DNA of 57,244 bases from Myxococcota bacterium (lineage in GTDB: Bacteria > Myxococcota_A > Polyangia > Polyangiales > Polyangiaceae), in assembly GCA_963169165.1 (NCBI GenBank), contig CAUJFL010000144.1:1-57244 (forward strand), read 5' to 3'. Position 1 is the stretch's first letter. Each line of letters begins with the position of its first letter. Of this stretch, positions 16,255-25,300 are shown in pieces. The notes below the pieces were generated by a model. The model did no database searches, had not been told where the DNA came from, and saw nothing but the letters and a program-made list of their open reading frames with translations. The position numbers were made by a program, and so were the translations under genes.

Positions 16255-18795
16255 ATGGGCTCCCTGTCTTCACAGATCGTCGCCCGTGAGATCGCCTCGA
16301 TGAGAGAGGTCGAGGAGGCCCTGGCCCGCCAGGTGCTCTACGGCGCCGATCTCGTGACGAACCTGCTCGAGGTGATCGGGCGAGAGAAGGAGAGCGCGCT
16401 CGCCTACGTGCTCGCGGAGCACTACGGCCTGCGAGCGTGGCCGTCGGGGCCCCTGCCCGAGGCGCCGCGCGAGGTGCGAGACCTCGTCCCGGCCGAGCTC
16501 GCCGAGCGGCACCTGTTCGCCGTGCTCGGCGCCGAGCCAGGCAGGCTGCTCGTCGCGACGGTCGAGCCGCTCCCCGACGACGTGAAGGCCACGCTCGAGG
16601 CGGCCACCGCCACCGAGATCGTCGAGCACGCCGCGCCGTCGATCCGCGTCCGACAGGCGCTCGCGCGCGACCTCGCGGCGCCGCTCGAGCGGCGCTTCAC
16701 CCGGCTGCTCGCGCGGCTCGACGCCCGGCCCGATCCCGCGCCGAGCACGGTGCCGCCTCCCGCCGAGGGCGCGCCGGTCGTCGAGGTGCCCAAATTTCCG
16801 CGGGCGTTCACGACCGAGCTCGCGACCGTGACGACGTCGGCGCTCCACGCGCCCGAGCCGACGCCGCCCGCGCGGCTGCTGCGCTGGGTCCGCGCCGCGC
16901 GCCCGCTGCTCGCGAAGGGCAAGCGGCGTCGCGGCCCGTTCACCGCAGGGGACGCGGAAGAGGCGTTCGACGCCGCGACGTCGCCCGAGGACGTGCTCGG
17001 CATCGCGTTCGATTTCTCGCGGCAGTTCTTCGCGTACACGGCGCTGTTCGTCGTTCATGGCGACCTCGCGGAGGGCCGCGACGCGTGGGGGCCAGGCGCG
17101 ACGCGCGAAGAGGTCGCGGGCATCGGGGTCCCGCTCGATCTGCCGAGCTGCCTCTCTCTCGCTCGCGCGCGCGGCAACGCGCTCGGGCTCCAGCTCGATC
17201 CGCACGGCCTCGACGCCGCGATCGCGAGAGACCTGAAGCGCCCGATCGGCGCGTCGATCGTCGTCTTGCCGCTGGTCGTGAAGAGCCGCACGGTCGCGCT
17301 GCTGTGGGGCGACGACGGCACGCCCGACCTCGAGCTCGCCGACGTCGGCGACGCGTGGGCGATGGCCGCGCTCGCCGCGCAGTCGCTCGGCCGCATCGCG
17401 CGCGCGCGGCGAAAGAAGGCGGCGCGCGCGGTCGATGCCCCCGACTCGTCGCGGCCCGCGCGGCGCTCGACGCTCGCGGGGTTCGCGGCGGCCGAGGCGC
17501 CGCGCGCGCACGACGATCCGCGCGAGAAGCAGGCGGAGGCGCTCGCGCGGGCCTTCGGCGCTGACACGAGCAAGCCGTCTCCCGCGCCGTTCAACGCGCC
17601 GTCGCCCGTCGGCTCCGACGCGGCTCCGGCTCGCCGCACCACCGAGACGTTCAGCGCGAGGCCCAAGACGGTGCCGCCGCCGCCGCTCGAACCTCCGCCC
17701 GAGAGCGCGCCGCGCTCCGACGGCTCGCCGGTCATCGAGACGCGCGAGGTGGTCGAGGACGATCTGCTGCGCGCTGCGCTCGACGAGCTTGAACCCACCA
17801 GCGCCTCGGTCGACGAGGGGAGCTCGCCGAACTCGCGCGCGTCCTACCAGGCGCCCGCGCCGCCCCCCACCACGCGCGCGCAGGCGAGCACCCTGCCGTC
17901 CGTCATCGTGGCGCTCGGCTCCGGCGAGGAGGCGGCCGTCGACGAGTTGCTGGCGGCGCCCGACGACGAGTCCGTGATGACCGAGGTGCTGCGGCTCGGC
18001 GTGACCGCGGTCCCGTCGCTGCTCGCGCGGCTGCCCGGTCCGCTCTCCGCGTCGCGGGCCGAGCTGATGACCGGCAAGGTCAAGGCGAGCGCGGCGTCGC
18101 CGATCCTGCAGGCGCTCGTCGCGATGCGGCGCACGGCGCTGCCGTTCGTCGTCGTGCAGAGCGCCAACGTCGACGCGAACACGCGCTTCTACGCGACGAT
18201 CGCGCTCGGGGAGCTGCCGTACCCCGAGACGGCGACCGCGCTGCTCGCGCGCCTGTTCGACCCCGATGAAGACGTGCGCCGCGCGGCCGTCAGCGCGTGT
18301 CGCGCGCTGCGCGGCTCCGTCGAGACCTTTCAGCTCGTCACGAAGGGCGTGCTGAAGACCCTGGAGGGCAACCTCGAGCGCGCGCAGCGACGCGCGCAGG
18401 CGGCCGACGCGCTGGGGGCGATCGCGGCGCACGACGCGGCGCTCGCGCTCATCGCGATGCTGGCGCACAGCGAGCCCCGCGTCGTGGCGGCGTGCATCGA
18501 CGCGCTCCGTCGCCTGACCTGCCAGGACTTCGGCGACGATCAGGCGGCGTGGCAGGTCTGGTGGAAGCGCCACGGCAACGAGGACCGCGCGCTCTGGCTG
18601 ATCGACTCGCTGACCCACCGATCGCCCGAGCTTCGAGAGCGCGCCGCGCTCGAGCTCGCGCCGCTCGTCCCGTTCGAGCTCGACACGCTGGCGTCGCTCG
18701 GCGAAGCCGGACGCGCGAGCCTCCAGGCTCGAATTCGCGCACACTGGGAGGCGCACCCGCGCGGTGAGCCGCGCGGCCACCGGAACATGTCATGA
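16255..18795 (+). CDS. GspE-N (MshEN) domain, GAF-like and HEAT-repeat protein
   Basis: 846 residues. The first 140 or so residues match the N-terminal domain of type II secretion/type IV pilus ATPases (LYGADLVTNLLEVIGREKESALAYVLAEHYGL, then the VPAELAERHLFAVL-like segment). Residues of about 225-375 are GAF-like, 400-545 a Pro/Ala-rich disordered region, and 560-830 contain HEAT-like repeats (TRFYATIALGELPYPETATALLARLFDPDEDVRRAAV and two more). No Walker motifs are present, so it is not an ATPase. In myxobacteria such architecture suggests a c-di-GMP- or partner-sensing scaffold; this is inference. It is coupled to the AgmX-like gene by an ATGA overlap. Confidence 0.82.
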   Translation: MGSLSSQIVAREIASMREVEEALARQVLYGADLVTNLLEVIGREKESALAYVLAEHYGLRAWPSGPLPEAPREVRDLVPAELAERHLFAVLGAEPGRLLVATVEPLPDDVKATLEAATATEIVEHAAPSIRVRQALARDLAAPLERRFTRLLARLDARPDPAPSTVPPPAEGAPVVEVPKFPRAFTTELATVTTSALHAPEPTPPARLLRWVRAARPLLAKGKRRRGPFTAGDAEEAFDAATSPEDVLGIAFDFSRQFFAYTALFVVHGDLAEGRDAWGPGATREEVAGIGVPLDLPSCLSLARARGNALGLQLDPHGLDAAIARDLKRPIGASIVVLPLVVKSRTVALLWGDDGTPDLELADVGDAWAMAALAAQSLGRIARARRKKAARAVDAPDSSRPARRSTLAGFAAAEAPRAHDDPREKQAEALARAFGADTSKPSPAPFNAPSPVGSDAAPARRTTETFSARPKTVPPPPLEPPPESAPRSDGSPVIETREVVEDDLLRAALDELEPTSASVDEGSSPNSRASYQAPAPPPTTRAQASTLPSVIVALGSGEEAAVDELLAAPDDESVMTEVLRLGVTAVPSLLARLPGPLSASRAELMTGKVKASAASPILQALVAMRRTALPFVVVQSANVDANTRFYATIALGELPYPETATALLARLFDPDEDVRRAAVSACRALRGSVETFQLVTKGVLKTLEGNLERAQRRAQAADALGAIAAHDAALALIAMLAHSEPRVVAACIDALRRLTCQDFGDDQAAWQVWWKRHGNEDRALWLIDSLTHRSPELRERAALELAPLVPFELDTLASLGEAGRASLQARIRAHWEAHPRGEPRGHRNMS

Positions 18796-19874
18796 GCGAA
18801 GACCGCCCGAAGAAATCACTCAAGGAGATCGCGGAGGCGTCGAAGCGACGCGCGGAGCTGGAGGGGCCGACGTCGCGCGACAGCCTCCCGCCGGGGTCGC
18901 GGCCGCCCGGCAGCTTGCCCGCGCCGCCCGTGTCCCGGCCGCCTGGCAGCGTGCCGTCACCGCCCGTGTCGCGGCCGCCCAGCAGCGTCCCTCCGGCGGA
19001 TCCGTCGGGGGCGATCGATCTCTCGGCCATCGCGCGCGCGTCCGCGCCGCCCGCGGCCCCGAAGCCCACGGCGGACGACGAGGCCGCCTCTCCACCCCCT
19101 CCGACCAAGCCGAGCGGCGCAGCCCAGGCAGCTCCAGCGACCGAGGAGAAGAAGGGCGGAGGCGCCGTGTGGATCGCCGCGGGCCTCGCCGCCGCCGCCG
19201 CGCTGGTCGTCGTGATGCTCCGGGATCGCCCGCCGCCGCCCCCGCAGCCCTCGCCCGCCGCGAAGACCGCCGACGCAAAGTCAGCCGCGCCCGCGGCGTC
19301 GACCGCGCCCACCACGTCGGCCACGCCGACCAAGGACACGTCAGCCGTCGACATCGACGCGCTCGGGGCCACGCCGTCCGCGGCGCCCGCCGCGTCGCTC
19401 CGCCCGTTCGGCTCGGCCTCGCCAAAGACCGACAAGGATGACAAGCCTGTCGCGAGCGCCGCGGCCGATCCCGCGCCGGTCGCGAGCGCGACGCCGGTGC
19501 CGACGGGCAGCGTCGGCTCGCTGCGCGACGAGATGAAGAAGTCGGTCGGCGCGACCGACGACGCCCCCGCCGAGAAGACCGACGCGAAGGACGCGCCCGC
19601 GGCCCAGCAACAGAAGCCGTCGGCCGGCGCGGTGCAGGGCGCGCTCGGCGCGGTGCGCGGCGCGGCGCGCGCGTGCGTCGAGGATCTCGAGGGCGTCACG
19701 CGCGTCGCGGTGGTCTTCAAGTCCGACGGCTCGGTGCAGTCGGTGCAAGTGAGCGGCGTCGCGGCCGGAAAATCCGCCGAGGCGTGCGTGAAGGCCGCGG
19801 TGATGCGCGCCAAGGTCGCGCCGTTCACCGATCCGTCCTACTCGGCGACGTTCACGCTGCGCTCGTCGGGCTGA
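18792..19874 (+). CDS. AgmX/TonB-like protein with single transmembrane helix
   Basis: 360 residues. A Pro/Ser-rich N-terminal region carries three SRPPxS-type repeats (about 36-68). A transmembrane helix lies at 124-143 (GAVWIAAGLAAAAALVVVML) followed by a Pro/Ala-rich, probably periplasmic, stretch and a C-terminal domain of about 85 residues (VAVVFKSDGSVQSVQVSG, then CVKAAVMRAKVAPF) like the AgmX/PglI C-terminus of adventurous-motility proteins and TonB. It likely spans the periplasm as an energy-coupling or motility component. Translation is coupled to the upstream HEAT gene. Confidence 0.8.
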   Translation: MSEDRPKKSLKEIAEASKRRAELEGPTSRDSLPPGSRPPGSLPAPPVSRPPGSVPSPPVSRPPSSVPPADPSGAIDLSAIARASAPPAAPKPTADDEAASPPPPTKPSGAAQAAPATEEKKGGGAVWIAAGLAAAAALVVVMLRDRPPPPPQPSPAAKTADAKSAAPAASTAPTTSATPTKDTSAVDIDALGATPSAAPAASLRPFGSASPKTDKDDKPVASAAADPAPVASATPVPTGSVGSLRDEMKKSVGATDDAPAEKTDAKDAPAAQQQKPSAGAVQGALGAVRGAARACVEDLEGVTRVAVVFKSDGSVQSVQVSGVAAGKSAEACVKAAVMRAKVAPFTDPSYSATFTLRSSG

Positions 19875-19912
19875 TCGCGCGCGCCGCGATCGAGTAGACA
19901 CGCGAGGATCCC

Positions 19913-21364
19913 GTGTCTCGTCGCCTTTTTCACGAAGAGCAGCTCACGTTGATGCGCACCGAGCACCGCCTCGTCGAGGCGATGCACGAGCACCCTGGCC
20001 TGCTCGACCGCCCGACCGAGCACGCGCTCAGGTACGCCGTGTCACTCGCGCAGCTGGGGACGTTTCAGCCAGGCGCGGCGGCGGCGGGCAAGCGCGTCGC
20101 GCGGCCCGACGTGTCGGTGCGCAACCCGCAGCTCGACAGGTTTCGGCAGCTGGTGCTCGACCACCTCGCGCCGCAGGTGCTCCACACCCGCCACCCGTCG
20201 CGGAGGCTCGAGGGCGCCGCCTCGTCGCTCGGGCGCGTACGCCGCGCGGCGATCGAGACGCGCGAGGCCGTCATCGCCGCGCACACCCAGGATTTCTCCG
20301 CCCAGGAGCTGGACCTCGAGCTCGGACAGAAGACGCTGGTCAGCGTCGCGGGCGGCGGCGGCGGCGCGGGCTACGTCTACATCGGCGCGTGGGAGGTGCT
20401 GCAGAACGCGGGGCACGTGCCCGCCTACGTGCTGGGCTCGTCGATCGGCGCGGTCCTCGGGCTGTTTCGGGCGCTGCGGCGCGCGGGCGACTTCGAGGAG
20501 TACATGTCGTTCGCGAAGAGCGTCGCGCTCGATCAGGTCCTGCGCGTCGTCAGCTTCCGCGCTCGATACGGCCTTCCGGGCGTGCTCCGGTTGTTCCTGC
20601 ACGCGGGGATAGGCTCGCAGTTTCGACACCCGGACGGGCGCGATCTGCGCCTCGACGATCTCGAGATCCCGTTCGAGAGCGTGGTCGCCGGCGTCCGCCG
20701 CGGCGCGCTCGGCGAGAGCCCCGATCAGTACGCTCGCTCGCATCACCTGCCAGAGGATCGCCGTCCGTCGACGCTCGCGCTGCGCGCCCGGATCGCGTCG
20801 CAGCTCGTCAAGATGGTGGGGTTCTTCAACCCGATGATGGTGCGCGAGATCGTCATCGGCTCCGACTCGCTGACCCGTCAGTTCGACTGCGTCGACGCCG
20901 CCGGCTTCTCCGCGGCCATCCCCGGCATCCTGCACTACGACGTCGCGCGCGACGATCGACACATGCACCAGGTGCTCGACGCCCTGATGGACAGAGAAGA
21001 CGTGGTCGCGCTGGTCGACGGCGGCGTCGCCAACAACGTCCCTGCCAACACGGCGTTTCGAAGGGTGCAAGAGGGCGTGGTCGGCACGCGCAACTGCTAC
21101 TATCTGTGCTTCGACTCGCTGCACCCCCAGACCACGCTCGGCCACGTCTGGCTCCAGCCCATCGAGCGCATCGTCGCGCTGCAGGTGGCGCTCAACGAGC
21201 GCTACATGAGCCAGCACATCAAGTTCGCCCCGACGCTGTCGCCGGTGCATCTGCTGCCAAACCCGAAGGAGCTCGACCGGGCGGTGTCGTGGGGCCGCGC
21301 GCAGATGGCGCGCGAGCTGCCGCTGATGCAGAAGTTCTTCGAGAGGGTGGAGTTTCAGGCTTGA
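19913..21364 (+). CDS. Patatin-like phospholipase
   Basis: 483 residues from a GTG at 19913 with GAGG upstream. The patatin core begins near residue 140: the oxyanion-hole glycines GGGGGAG (147-153), nucleophile Ser177 in GSSIG (175-179) and the catalytic Asp in DGGVANNVP. All catalytic elements of the Ser-Asp dyad are present, so lipid acyl hydrolysis is expected. An N-terminal helical extension of about 140 residues precedes it, as in some bacterial patatins with a leading helical domain. No signal peptide is seen. It lies downstream of the AgmX gene, 38 bases apart. Confidence 0.9.
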   Translation: MSRRLFHEEQLTLMRTEHRLVEAMHEHPGLLDRPTEHALRYAVSLAQLGTFQPGAAAAGKRVARPDVSVRNPQLDRFRQLVLDHLAPQVLHTRHPSRRLEGAASSLGRVRRAAIETREAVIAAHTQDFSAQELDLELGQKTLVSVAGGGGGAGYVYIGAWEVLQNAGHVPAYVLGSSIGAVLGLFRALRRAGDFEEYMSFAKSVALDQVLRVVSFRARYGLPGVLRLFLHAGIGSQFRHPDGRDLRLDDLEIPFESVVAGVRRGALGESPDQYARSHHLPEDRRPSTLALRARIASQLVKMVGFFNPMMVREIVIGSDSLTRQFDCVDAAGFSAAIPGILHYDVARDDRHMHQVLDALMDREDVVALVDGGVANNVPANTAFRRVQEGVVGTRNCYYLCFDSLHPQTTLGHVWLQPIERIVALQVALNERYMSQHIKFAPTLSPVHLLPNPKELDRAVSWGRAQMARELPLMQKFFERVEFQA

Positions 21365-21371
21365 TGGATGG

Positions 21372-22145
21372 CTACACGCCGGGCTCTCGCGCGGCGCCGA
21401 TGAGCTGCCAACCCAGCACCCCCCCTCGCTGGTTGAGCTTGAACAGCACCGAGAACATGCGGATGGCCGCGCGCGCCTGCGCCGGCAGGTTCAGCTCTTC
21501 TCCGGCCGCGTCACGCACCAGCGCCTCGCCGCGCGCCACGACCGCGAGGCGGTAGAGGTTGAAGAAGGGGAACCCCGCGCCCTGCACGTCGACGTCGCGG
21601 AAGCCAGCGCCCTCGAGCAGCCCCTCCATGCGCCCGCGGTCGAAGTGGCGCCTGTGCCCGATGTGCTTGTCGAACGCCGACATCGGCCCCGCCGGCACCG
21701 TGACCACGAGCTTGCAGCCCTTCGCCAGGTAGGGCCGCACGCGTCGGAGCATCGCGCCCGGATCGTCGAGGTGCTCGAGCACCTCGGAGCACACGGCGTG
21801 CGTCGCCCACCCCAGCAGGTCCTCGCCGATGGCCATCGGGCGCGAGAAATCCTGCTGAAAGAACCGGGCGCTTGGCACCTTCTTCTGGGCGATCTCCACG
21901 CCGCTGTGCGCGAGATCGAGCCCCACCACCTCGGCGTCGGGCCGCGCGACCAGCACCTCGGCCGCGAACTCACCGGTGCCGCTGCCGAGATCGAGCAGCC
22001 GGACAGGACCCGCCGCGCGTGGGAGGTCGAGCGTCGAGAACACGAGCTGTCGGCGCAGCACCTGGGCCGGGTTCAGCGCGTTGGTCTCTGCGTACTTGCG
22101 CCAGTGTTGATCCCAGGCGTCGGTCTGCTGGCGATCGGCGCTCAT
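21372..22145 (-). CDS. Class I SAM-dependent methyltransferase (last gene of heptose operon)
   Basis: 257 residues from the ATG at 22145, which overlaps the upstream stop (ATGA). The SAM pocket is clear: VRLLDLGSGTGEFAAEVL (motif I), EVVGLDLA (motif II), then a CSEVLEHLDDP motif and CKLVVTVPAGP. Small-molecule C-, N- or O-methylation of a sugar or lipid-linked intermediate is the likely activity, given the operon. The insert HIGHRRHFDR is common in members that methylate polyprenyl or sugar substrates. It ends eight bases from the convergent patatin gene. Confidence 0.88.
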   Translation of the reverse strand: MSADRQQTDAWDQHWRKYAETNALNPAQVLRRQLVFSTLDLPRAAGPVRLLDLGSGTGEFAAEVLVARPDAEVVGLDLAHSGVEIAQKKVPSARFFQQDFSRPMAIGEDLLGWATHAVCSEVLEHLDDPGAMLRRVRPYLAKGCKLVVTVPAGPMSAFDKHIGHRRHFDRGRMEGLLEGAGFRDVDVQGAGFPFFNLYRLAVVARGEALVRDAAGEELNLPAQARAAIRMFSVLFKLNQRGGVLGWQLIGAAREPGV

Positions 22146-22774
22146 GCGCCCTCCTTCTTGCACACGGCGAACGTGTTGAGCCCCAGTTTGTGGGAGAAAC
22201 AAGTGATGTGCTGCGGCACGAACCCCGCGCGCACGAGCAAGGGCCAGAAGTCCTTCACGTCGTAGTACATCTTGTGATCGTTCATCTCGTACGCGGGGCT
22301 CATCCCCAGCTTGAACGCCGACAGCTCGAGGTAGCGCTTCCCGGCCCACGAGGGGACGTTCAACAAACAGACGCCGCCCGGCTTCAGGAGCCGCCGGAAG
22401 TGACGGAGCGCGTCGAGCGGCTCCCACAGGTGCTCGAGCACCGAGATGCACATGATGACGTCGAGCGACGCGTCGGGCAGCTTGGCCAGCGTGTCGGGCA
22501 GCGGCCCGCCGTGGGCCTCGACCTTCGGGTGGCGAACGAGCTCCTCCGCGAGGGCGACGTCGGCGAGCACGACGCGCGAGGCCTCCTCGAGGATGGTGCG
22601 CGCGAACGTCGCGTGGAAGCCGCACCCAAAATCGGCGACGCGCTTGCCTCGGAACACGGGCACCCAGCGGCGGATCTGCCGCGCCGACAGCCACACGCCG
22701 AGCCGGTCCGCGACCGTCGGATCGTAGCCTTGGCCGAACGACGCATCACGCGTCTCGCTCAAGGCTTCCTCCAC
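22142..22774 (-). CDS. Class I SAM-dependent methyltransferase
   Basis: 210 residues if started at the GTG at 22774, which sits inside the end of the glycosyltransferase gene; no better start is obvious. Motifs are ADFGCGFHATFARTIL (SAM loop), VVLADVAL, LDVIMCISVLEHLWEPLDALRHF and LKPGGVCLLNVP. It belongs to the same broad family as the adjacent enzyme and also overlaps it by ATGA. Two methyltransferases in tandem at the end of the operon suggest two methylation events on the product; which positions is unknown. Confidence 0.85.
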   Translation of the reverse strand: MEEALSETRDASFGQGYDPTVADRLGVWLSARQIRRWVPVFRGKRVADFGCGFHATFARTILEEASRVVLADVALAEELVRHPKVEAHGGPLPDTLAKLPDASLDVIMCISVLEHLWEPLDALRHFRRLLKPGGVCLLNVPSWAGKRYLELSAFKLGMSPAYEMNDHKMYYDVKDFWPLLVRAGFVPQHITCFSHKLGLNTFAVCKKEGA

Positions 22775-23997
22775 ACGGCCACGCCCGTCGCGTGCAGCAG
22801 CAACGAGAAGGTGAAGGTCATGAACCCCGAGATCATGAGCAACAGACCGGTGACGCCGAGGTGACTCGCCAGCATGTCTGGTGAGAGGCGGTAACCCCCC
22901 TTCACGTAGGTGTACGCCAGAAACCCGCCGAGCCCGAGCCCGACGAAGAACAAGGCCGCGCTGACGAACGCGGTAGGCGTGTACGGGAAGCGCGCCCACC
23001 AGCGCCTCGTCGTCTCGCCCGAGTAGTCGTAGAGCGTCTGCGCGAGCGCGCCCATGTAGACACACTGCAAGCCCAGCGTCGCCAGCGTCAGCCCGAGCAG
23101 GCTCCACAGCAGCGAGAACGTGATACCGCCCACCGTCAGCGGCCCGAGCGACAAGGGCAGCGTGAGCCCCAGCCCGAGGAACGCCATCACGTAGCCGGGC
23201 TTCAGCAAGAAGAAGTCGGCCCCGTACACGAACATCGCGCGCAGGTTGATCCACGCCGCCGCCCACGGGGAGAACCACCCGGAGCGCTTGTGATGGCTGA
23301 GGCGGCCGTCGACGTCCTTCAGGAAGCGGATGGGGACCTCCTCCGTCTTCAGCTTCATGTGCACCGACTTGAGCACCATCTCGGACGCGTACTCCCACGA
23401 CTGCGAGCGCAGCCCCATCCGCACGAGGCCCGCCTTGGTGATGCCGCGCATGCCGCAGTGGATGTCGCTGAACCTGCTCGAGAAGATGACGTTGAGGATC
23501 CAGGTGGTGACCGGTGTCCCCAGGTAGCGGTGCAACGGCGGCATCGCGCCGGGCTCGATGTACCCGGCGAAGCGCGAGCCCATCACGAACTCGGCGCCGC
23601 CGCGGAACTTCTCGACGAACGGCGCGAGCTCGCGAAAGTCATAGGTGCAGTCGCAGTCGCCCATCAGCACGTACTTGCCGCGGATGTACGGGAGGCTGTC
23701 GATGTACGCGCGGCCTAGCCCGCGGCGCGGCGTGTTGAGCACGCGGGCGCCCTTGCCGACCGCGAGCTCGCCGGTCCTGTCGGTCGAGCTGTTGATGATG
23801 AGGATCTCGCCCTTCACGTCGGCCTTCTTCATGCCGGCGTGGCACCACTCGACGAAGTCGGCGATGGTGAGCTGCTCGTTCATCGCCGGGACGACGATCG
23901 ACAGCTCGGGCTCGTCGACGTCGCCGTCGGCGGGGACGAGGAGCTCGATCTCGGGATCGATCGGCGTGCCGTCGGCGTGCGTCGTCGCGGCGGTCAC
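22759..23997 (-). CDS. Family 2 (DPM1-like) glycosyltransferase with C-terminal membrane domain
   Basis: 412 residues from a GTG. Residues 30-250 are a GT-A fold, with VVPAMNEQ and the acidic MGDCDCTYDF metal/donor motif, then LHRYLGTPVTTWILNVIFSSRFSDIHCGMRG, a sequence typical of polyprenyl-phosphate glycosyltransferases. About four hydrophobic helices follow (270-410). It likely transfers a sugar from a nucleotide donor to a polyprenyl phosphate in the inner membrane. With the GDP-heptose enzymes upstream, GDP-heptose is a reasonable donor, but this is inference. Its start lies within the run-on end of the aldolase reading frame. Confidence 0.87.
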   Translation of the reverse strand: MTAATTHADGTPIDPEIELLVPADGDVDEPELSIVVPAMNEQLTIADFVEWCHAGMKKADVKGEILIINSSTDRTGELAVGKGARVLNTPRRGLGRAYIDSLPYIRGKYVLMGDCDCTYDFRELAPFVEKFRGGAEFVMGSRFAGYIEPGAMPPLHRYLGTPVTTWILNVIFSSRFSDIHCGMRGITKAGLVRMGLRSQSWEYASEMVLKSVHMKLKTEEVPIRFLKDVDGRLSHHKRSGWFSPWAAAWINLRAMFVYGADFFLLKPGYVMAFLGLGLTLPLSLGPLTVGGITFSLLWSLLGLTLATLGLQCVYMGALAQTLYDYSGETTRRWWARFPYTPTAFVSAALFFVGLGLGGFLAYTYVKGGYRLSPDMLASHLGVTGLLLMISGFMTFTFSLLLHATGVAVWRKP

Positions 23998-24667
23998 TGT
24001 GAGGGACCGCTAATTTCTTGCCGCGGTTGCGCCACGCCGAGTTGAACTCCTCGATCGTGGTCTCGGTGCGCGGGTTCCACACCATCTTGCGCAGGATGGG
24101 CGGGGTGATCGTCGGCACGTGCGCGCCGCACTCGAGGGCCTCGTTCACATCCATCATGTGGCGCATCGAGCCGACGATGATCTTGGACGGGAGGTTCTCG
24201 CGGTCGAGGATGTCGCGGGTCGACATGATGACGGGCTTCACGTCGTAGCCCATGTCGCGCACGCGGCCCGAGAAGATGCTGACATAGGTGGCGCCGGCGA
24301 GGGCGGCCAGGTAGGCCTGGTTCATCGCCATCAGGCAGGTGACGTTGGTCTTCACGCCCTTCTTCGTCAGCGCGTGGACGACGCGCAGCCCGTGCTCGCT
24401 CATCGGCACCTTGATGCAGATGCGCGCCGGGTCCCACGCGTGGTAACCGGCGGCCTCCTCGAGCATCTCCGCCTCGGTCTCGGTCGTCAGCTCGACCGAC
24501 ACGTCGCCCCAGCTCACGGCGAGGATCTCCTTGATGCGCTCGGAGAGGACGGCGTCTGGCGCCTCCTTCGCGATGATGAGCGGGTTGGTCGTGACGCCAG
24601 AGAGCACGCCCCAGCCGAAGAGGTCCTTGATCTCCTTCGGGTCGGAGCTGTCGATGAAGAGAGCCAT
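23639..24667 (-). CDS. Transaldolase-like protein (fructose-6-phosphate aldolase/TalC family) with run-on C-terminus
   Basis: Residues 1-218 from the ATG at 24667 are a complete small transaldolase: FIDSSDPKEIKDLF, GVTTNPLI, and ICIKVP with Schiff-base Lys86. Family members usually end at about 215-220 residues, right after the WRNRGKK here. The frame then runs on for 124 Arg-rich residues inside the glycosyltransferase gene, which looks like out-of-frame sequence. One base fewer in the AAA run at 24014-24016 would give a TAG exactly at the expected end (24012-24010). The enzyme may provide sedoheptulose 7-phosphate for the heptose route next to it; that is inference. Confidence 0.83.
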   Translation of the reverse strand: MALFIDSSDPKEIKDLFGWGVLSGVTTNPLIIAKEAPDAVLSERIKEILAVSWGDVSVELTTETEAEMLEEAAGYHAWDPARICIKVPMSEHGLRVVHALTKKGVKTNVTCLMAMNQAYLAALAGATYVSIFSGRVRDMGYDVKPVIMSTRDILDRENLPSKIIVGSMRHMMDVNEALECGAHVPTITPPILRKMVWNPRTETTIEEFNSAWRNRGKKLAVPHSDRRDDARRRHADRSRDRAPRPRRRRRRRARAVDRRPGDERAAHHRRLRRVVPRRHEEGRREGRDPHHQQLDRQDRRARGRQGRPRAQHAAPRARPRVHRQPPVHPRQVRADGRLRLHL

Positions 24668-24678
24668 GGCGGCGCGCC

Positions 24679-25299
24679 TTACACCACCGACCCTGAACCC
24701 GCAAGCATGGCCTTCGTCAGCTTCGCGAAGCTCGCGGCGCACAAATCTGGCTCATTTCCGCGGAAGCTCGGGCCGCTTCGGTGGGGGCAGAGCTCACAGC
24801 GATCTGGCGAGAACAGGAGCGCGGTCCGGAGGCCGGCGGCCTGCCCGGCCTCGACGTCGCCGCGCGAATCGCCGACCATCCAGGAGTGTTCGCGCGACAG
24901 CGACAGCTCGTCGACGAGGCGCGTGAGCATCCCGGGCGCGGGCTTGCGGCAGTCGCACGGGCCGACGAGCGACGGCTCGCCGCCGGGGCCGCCCTGGGGG
25001 TGGTGCATGCAGACGACGACCCTCGCGATCTCGACGCGGTGCTCACGCAGCATCGACACGAGCGCGTCGTTGGTGCGCGTGACCGCGGCGGGCGAGAAGT
25101 GCCCCTTCGCGGGCCCCGGCTGGTTCGTCGCGATCGCGAGCAGGTAGCCGGCGGCCGACAGCTCGCGGAGGCCGTCGACGACGCCCGGCAAGAGGCGGAG
25201 GTGCGAAGGGTGGAACGCGGTCGTGACAGCGCCCGTCTCCTCGTCGCGGACGACGTCGATCAGCGTGGCGTCGCGGTCGAGGATGACGGCGCGGTTCAT
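24679..25299 (-). CDS. gmhB: D-glycero-D-manno-heptose 1,7-bisphosphate phosphatase-like HAD hydrolase
   Basis: 206 residues. HAD motif I reads LDRDAT (nucleophile Asp8, acid Asp10), with Ala where Gly is usual. The zinc loop of the GmhB class is present (CMHHP, then CDCRKPAPGM), and motif IV is MVGDSRGD. GmhB removes the 7-phosphate of heptose 1,7-bisphosphate to give heptose 1-phosphate. A second Cys pair (CELCPHRSG) near residue 170 is extra. It follows the isomerase gene by one base and precedes the aldolase by 11, within the operon. Confidence 0.87.
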   Translation of the reverse strand: MNRAVILDRDATLIDVVRDEETGAVTTAFHPSHLRLLPGVVDGLRELSAAGYLLAIATNQPGPAKGHFSPAAVTRTNDALVSMLREHRVEIARVVVCMHHPQGGPGGEPSLVGPCDCRKPAPGMLTRLVDELSLSREHSWMVGDSRGDVEAGQAAGLRTALLFSPDRCELCPHRSGPSFRGNEPDLCAASFAKLTKAMLAGSGSVV

Positions 25300-25300
25300 C

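Noticed and set aside
16270-18780. Long open minus-strand frame (836 residues) over the GspE-N/HEAT gene
   Set aside because: Antisense shadow; the plus-strand gene has clear domains.
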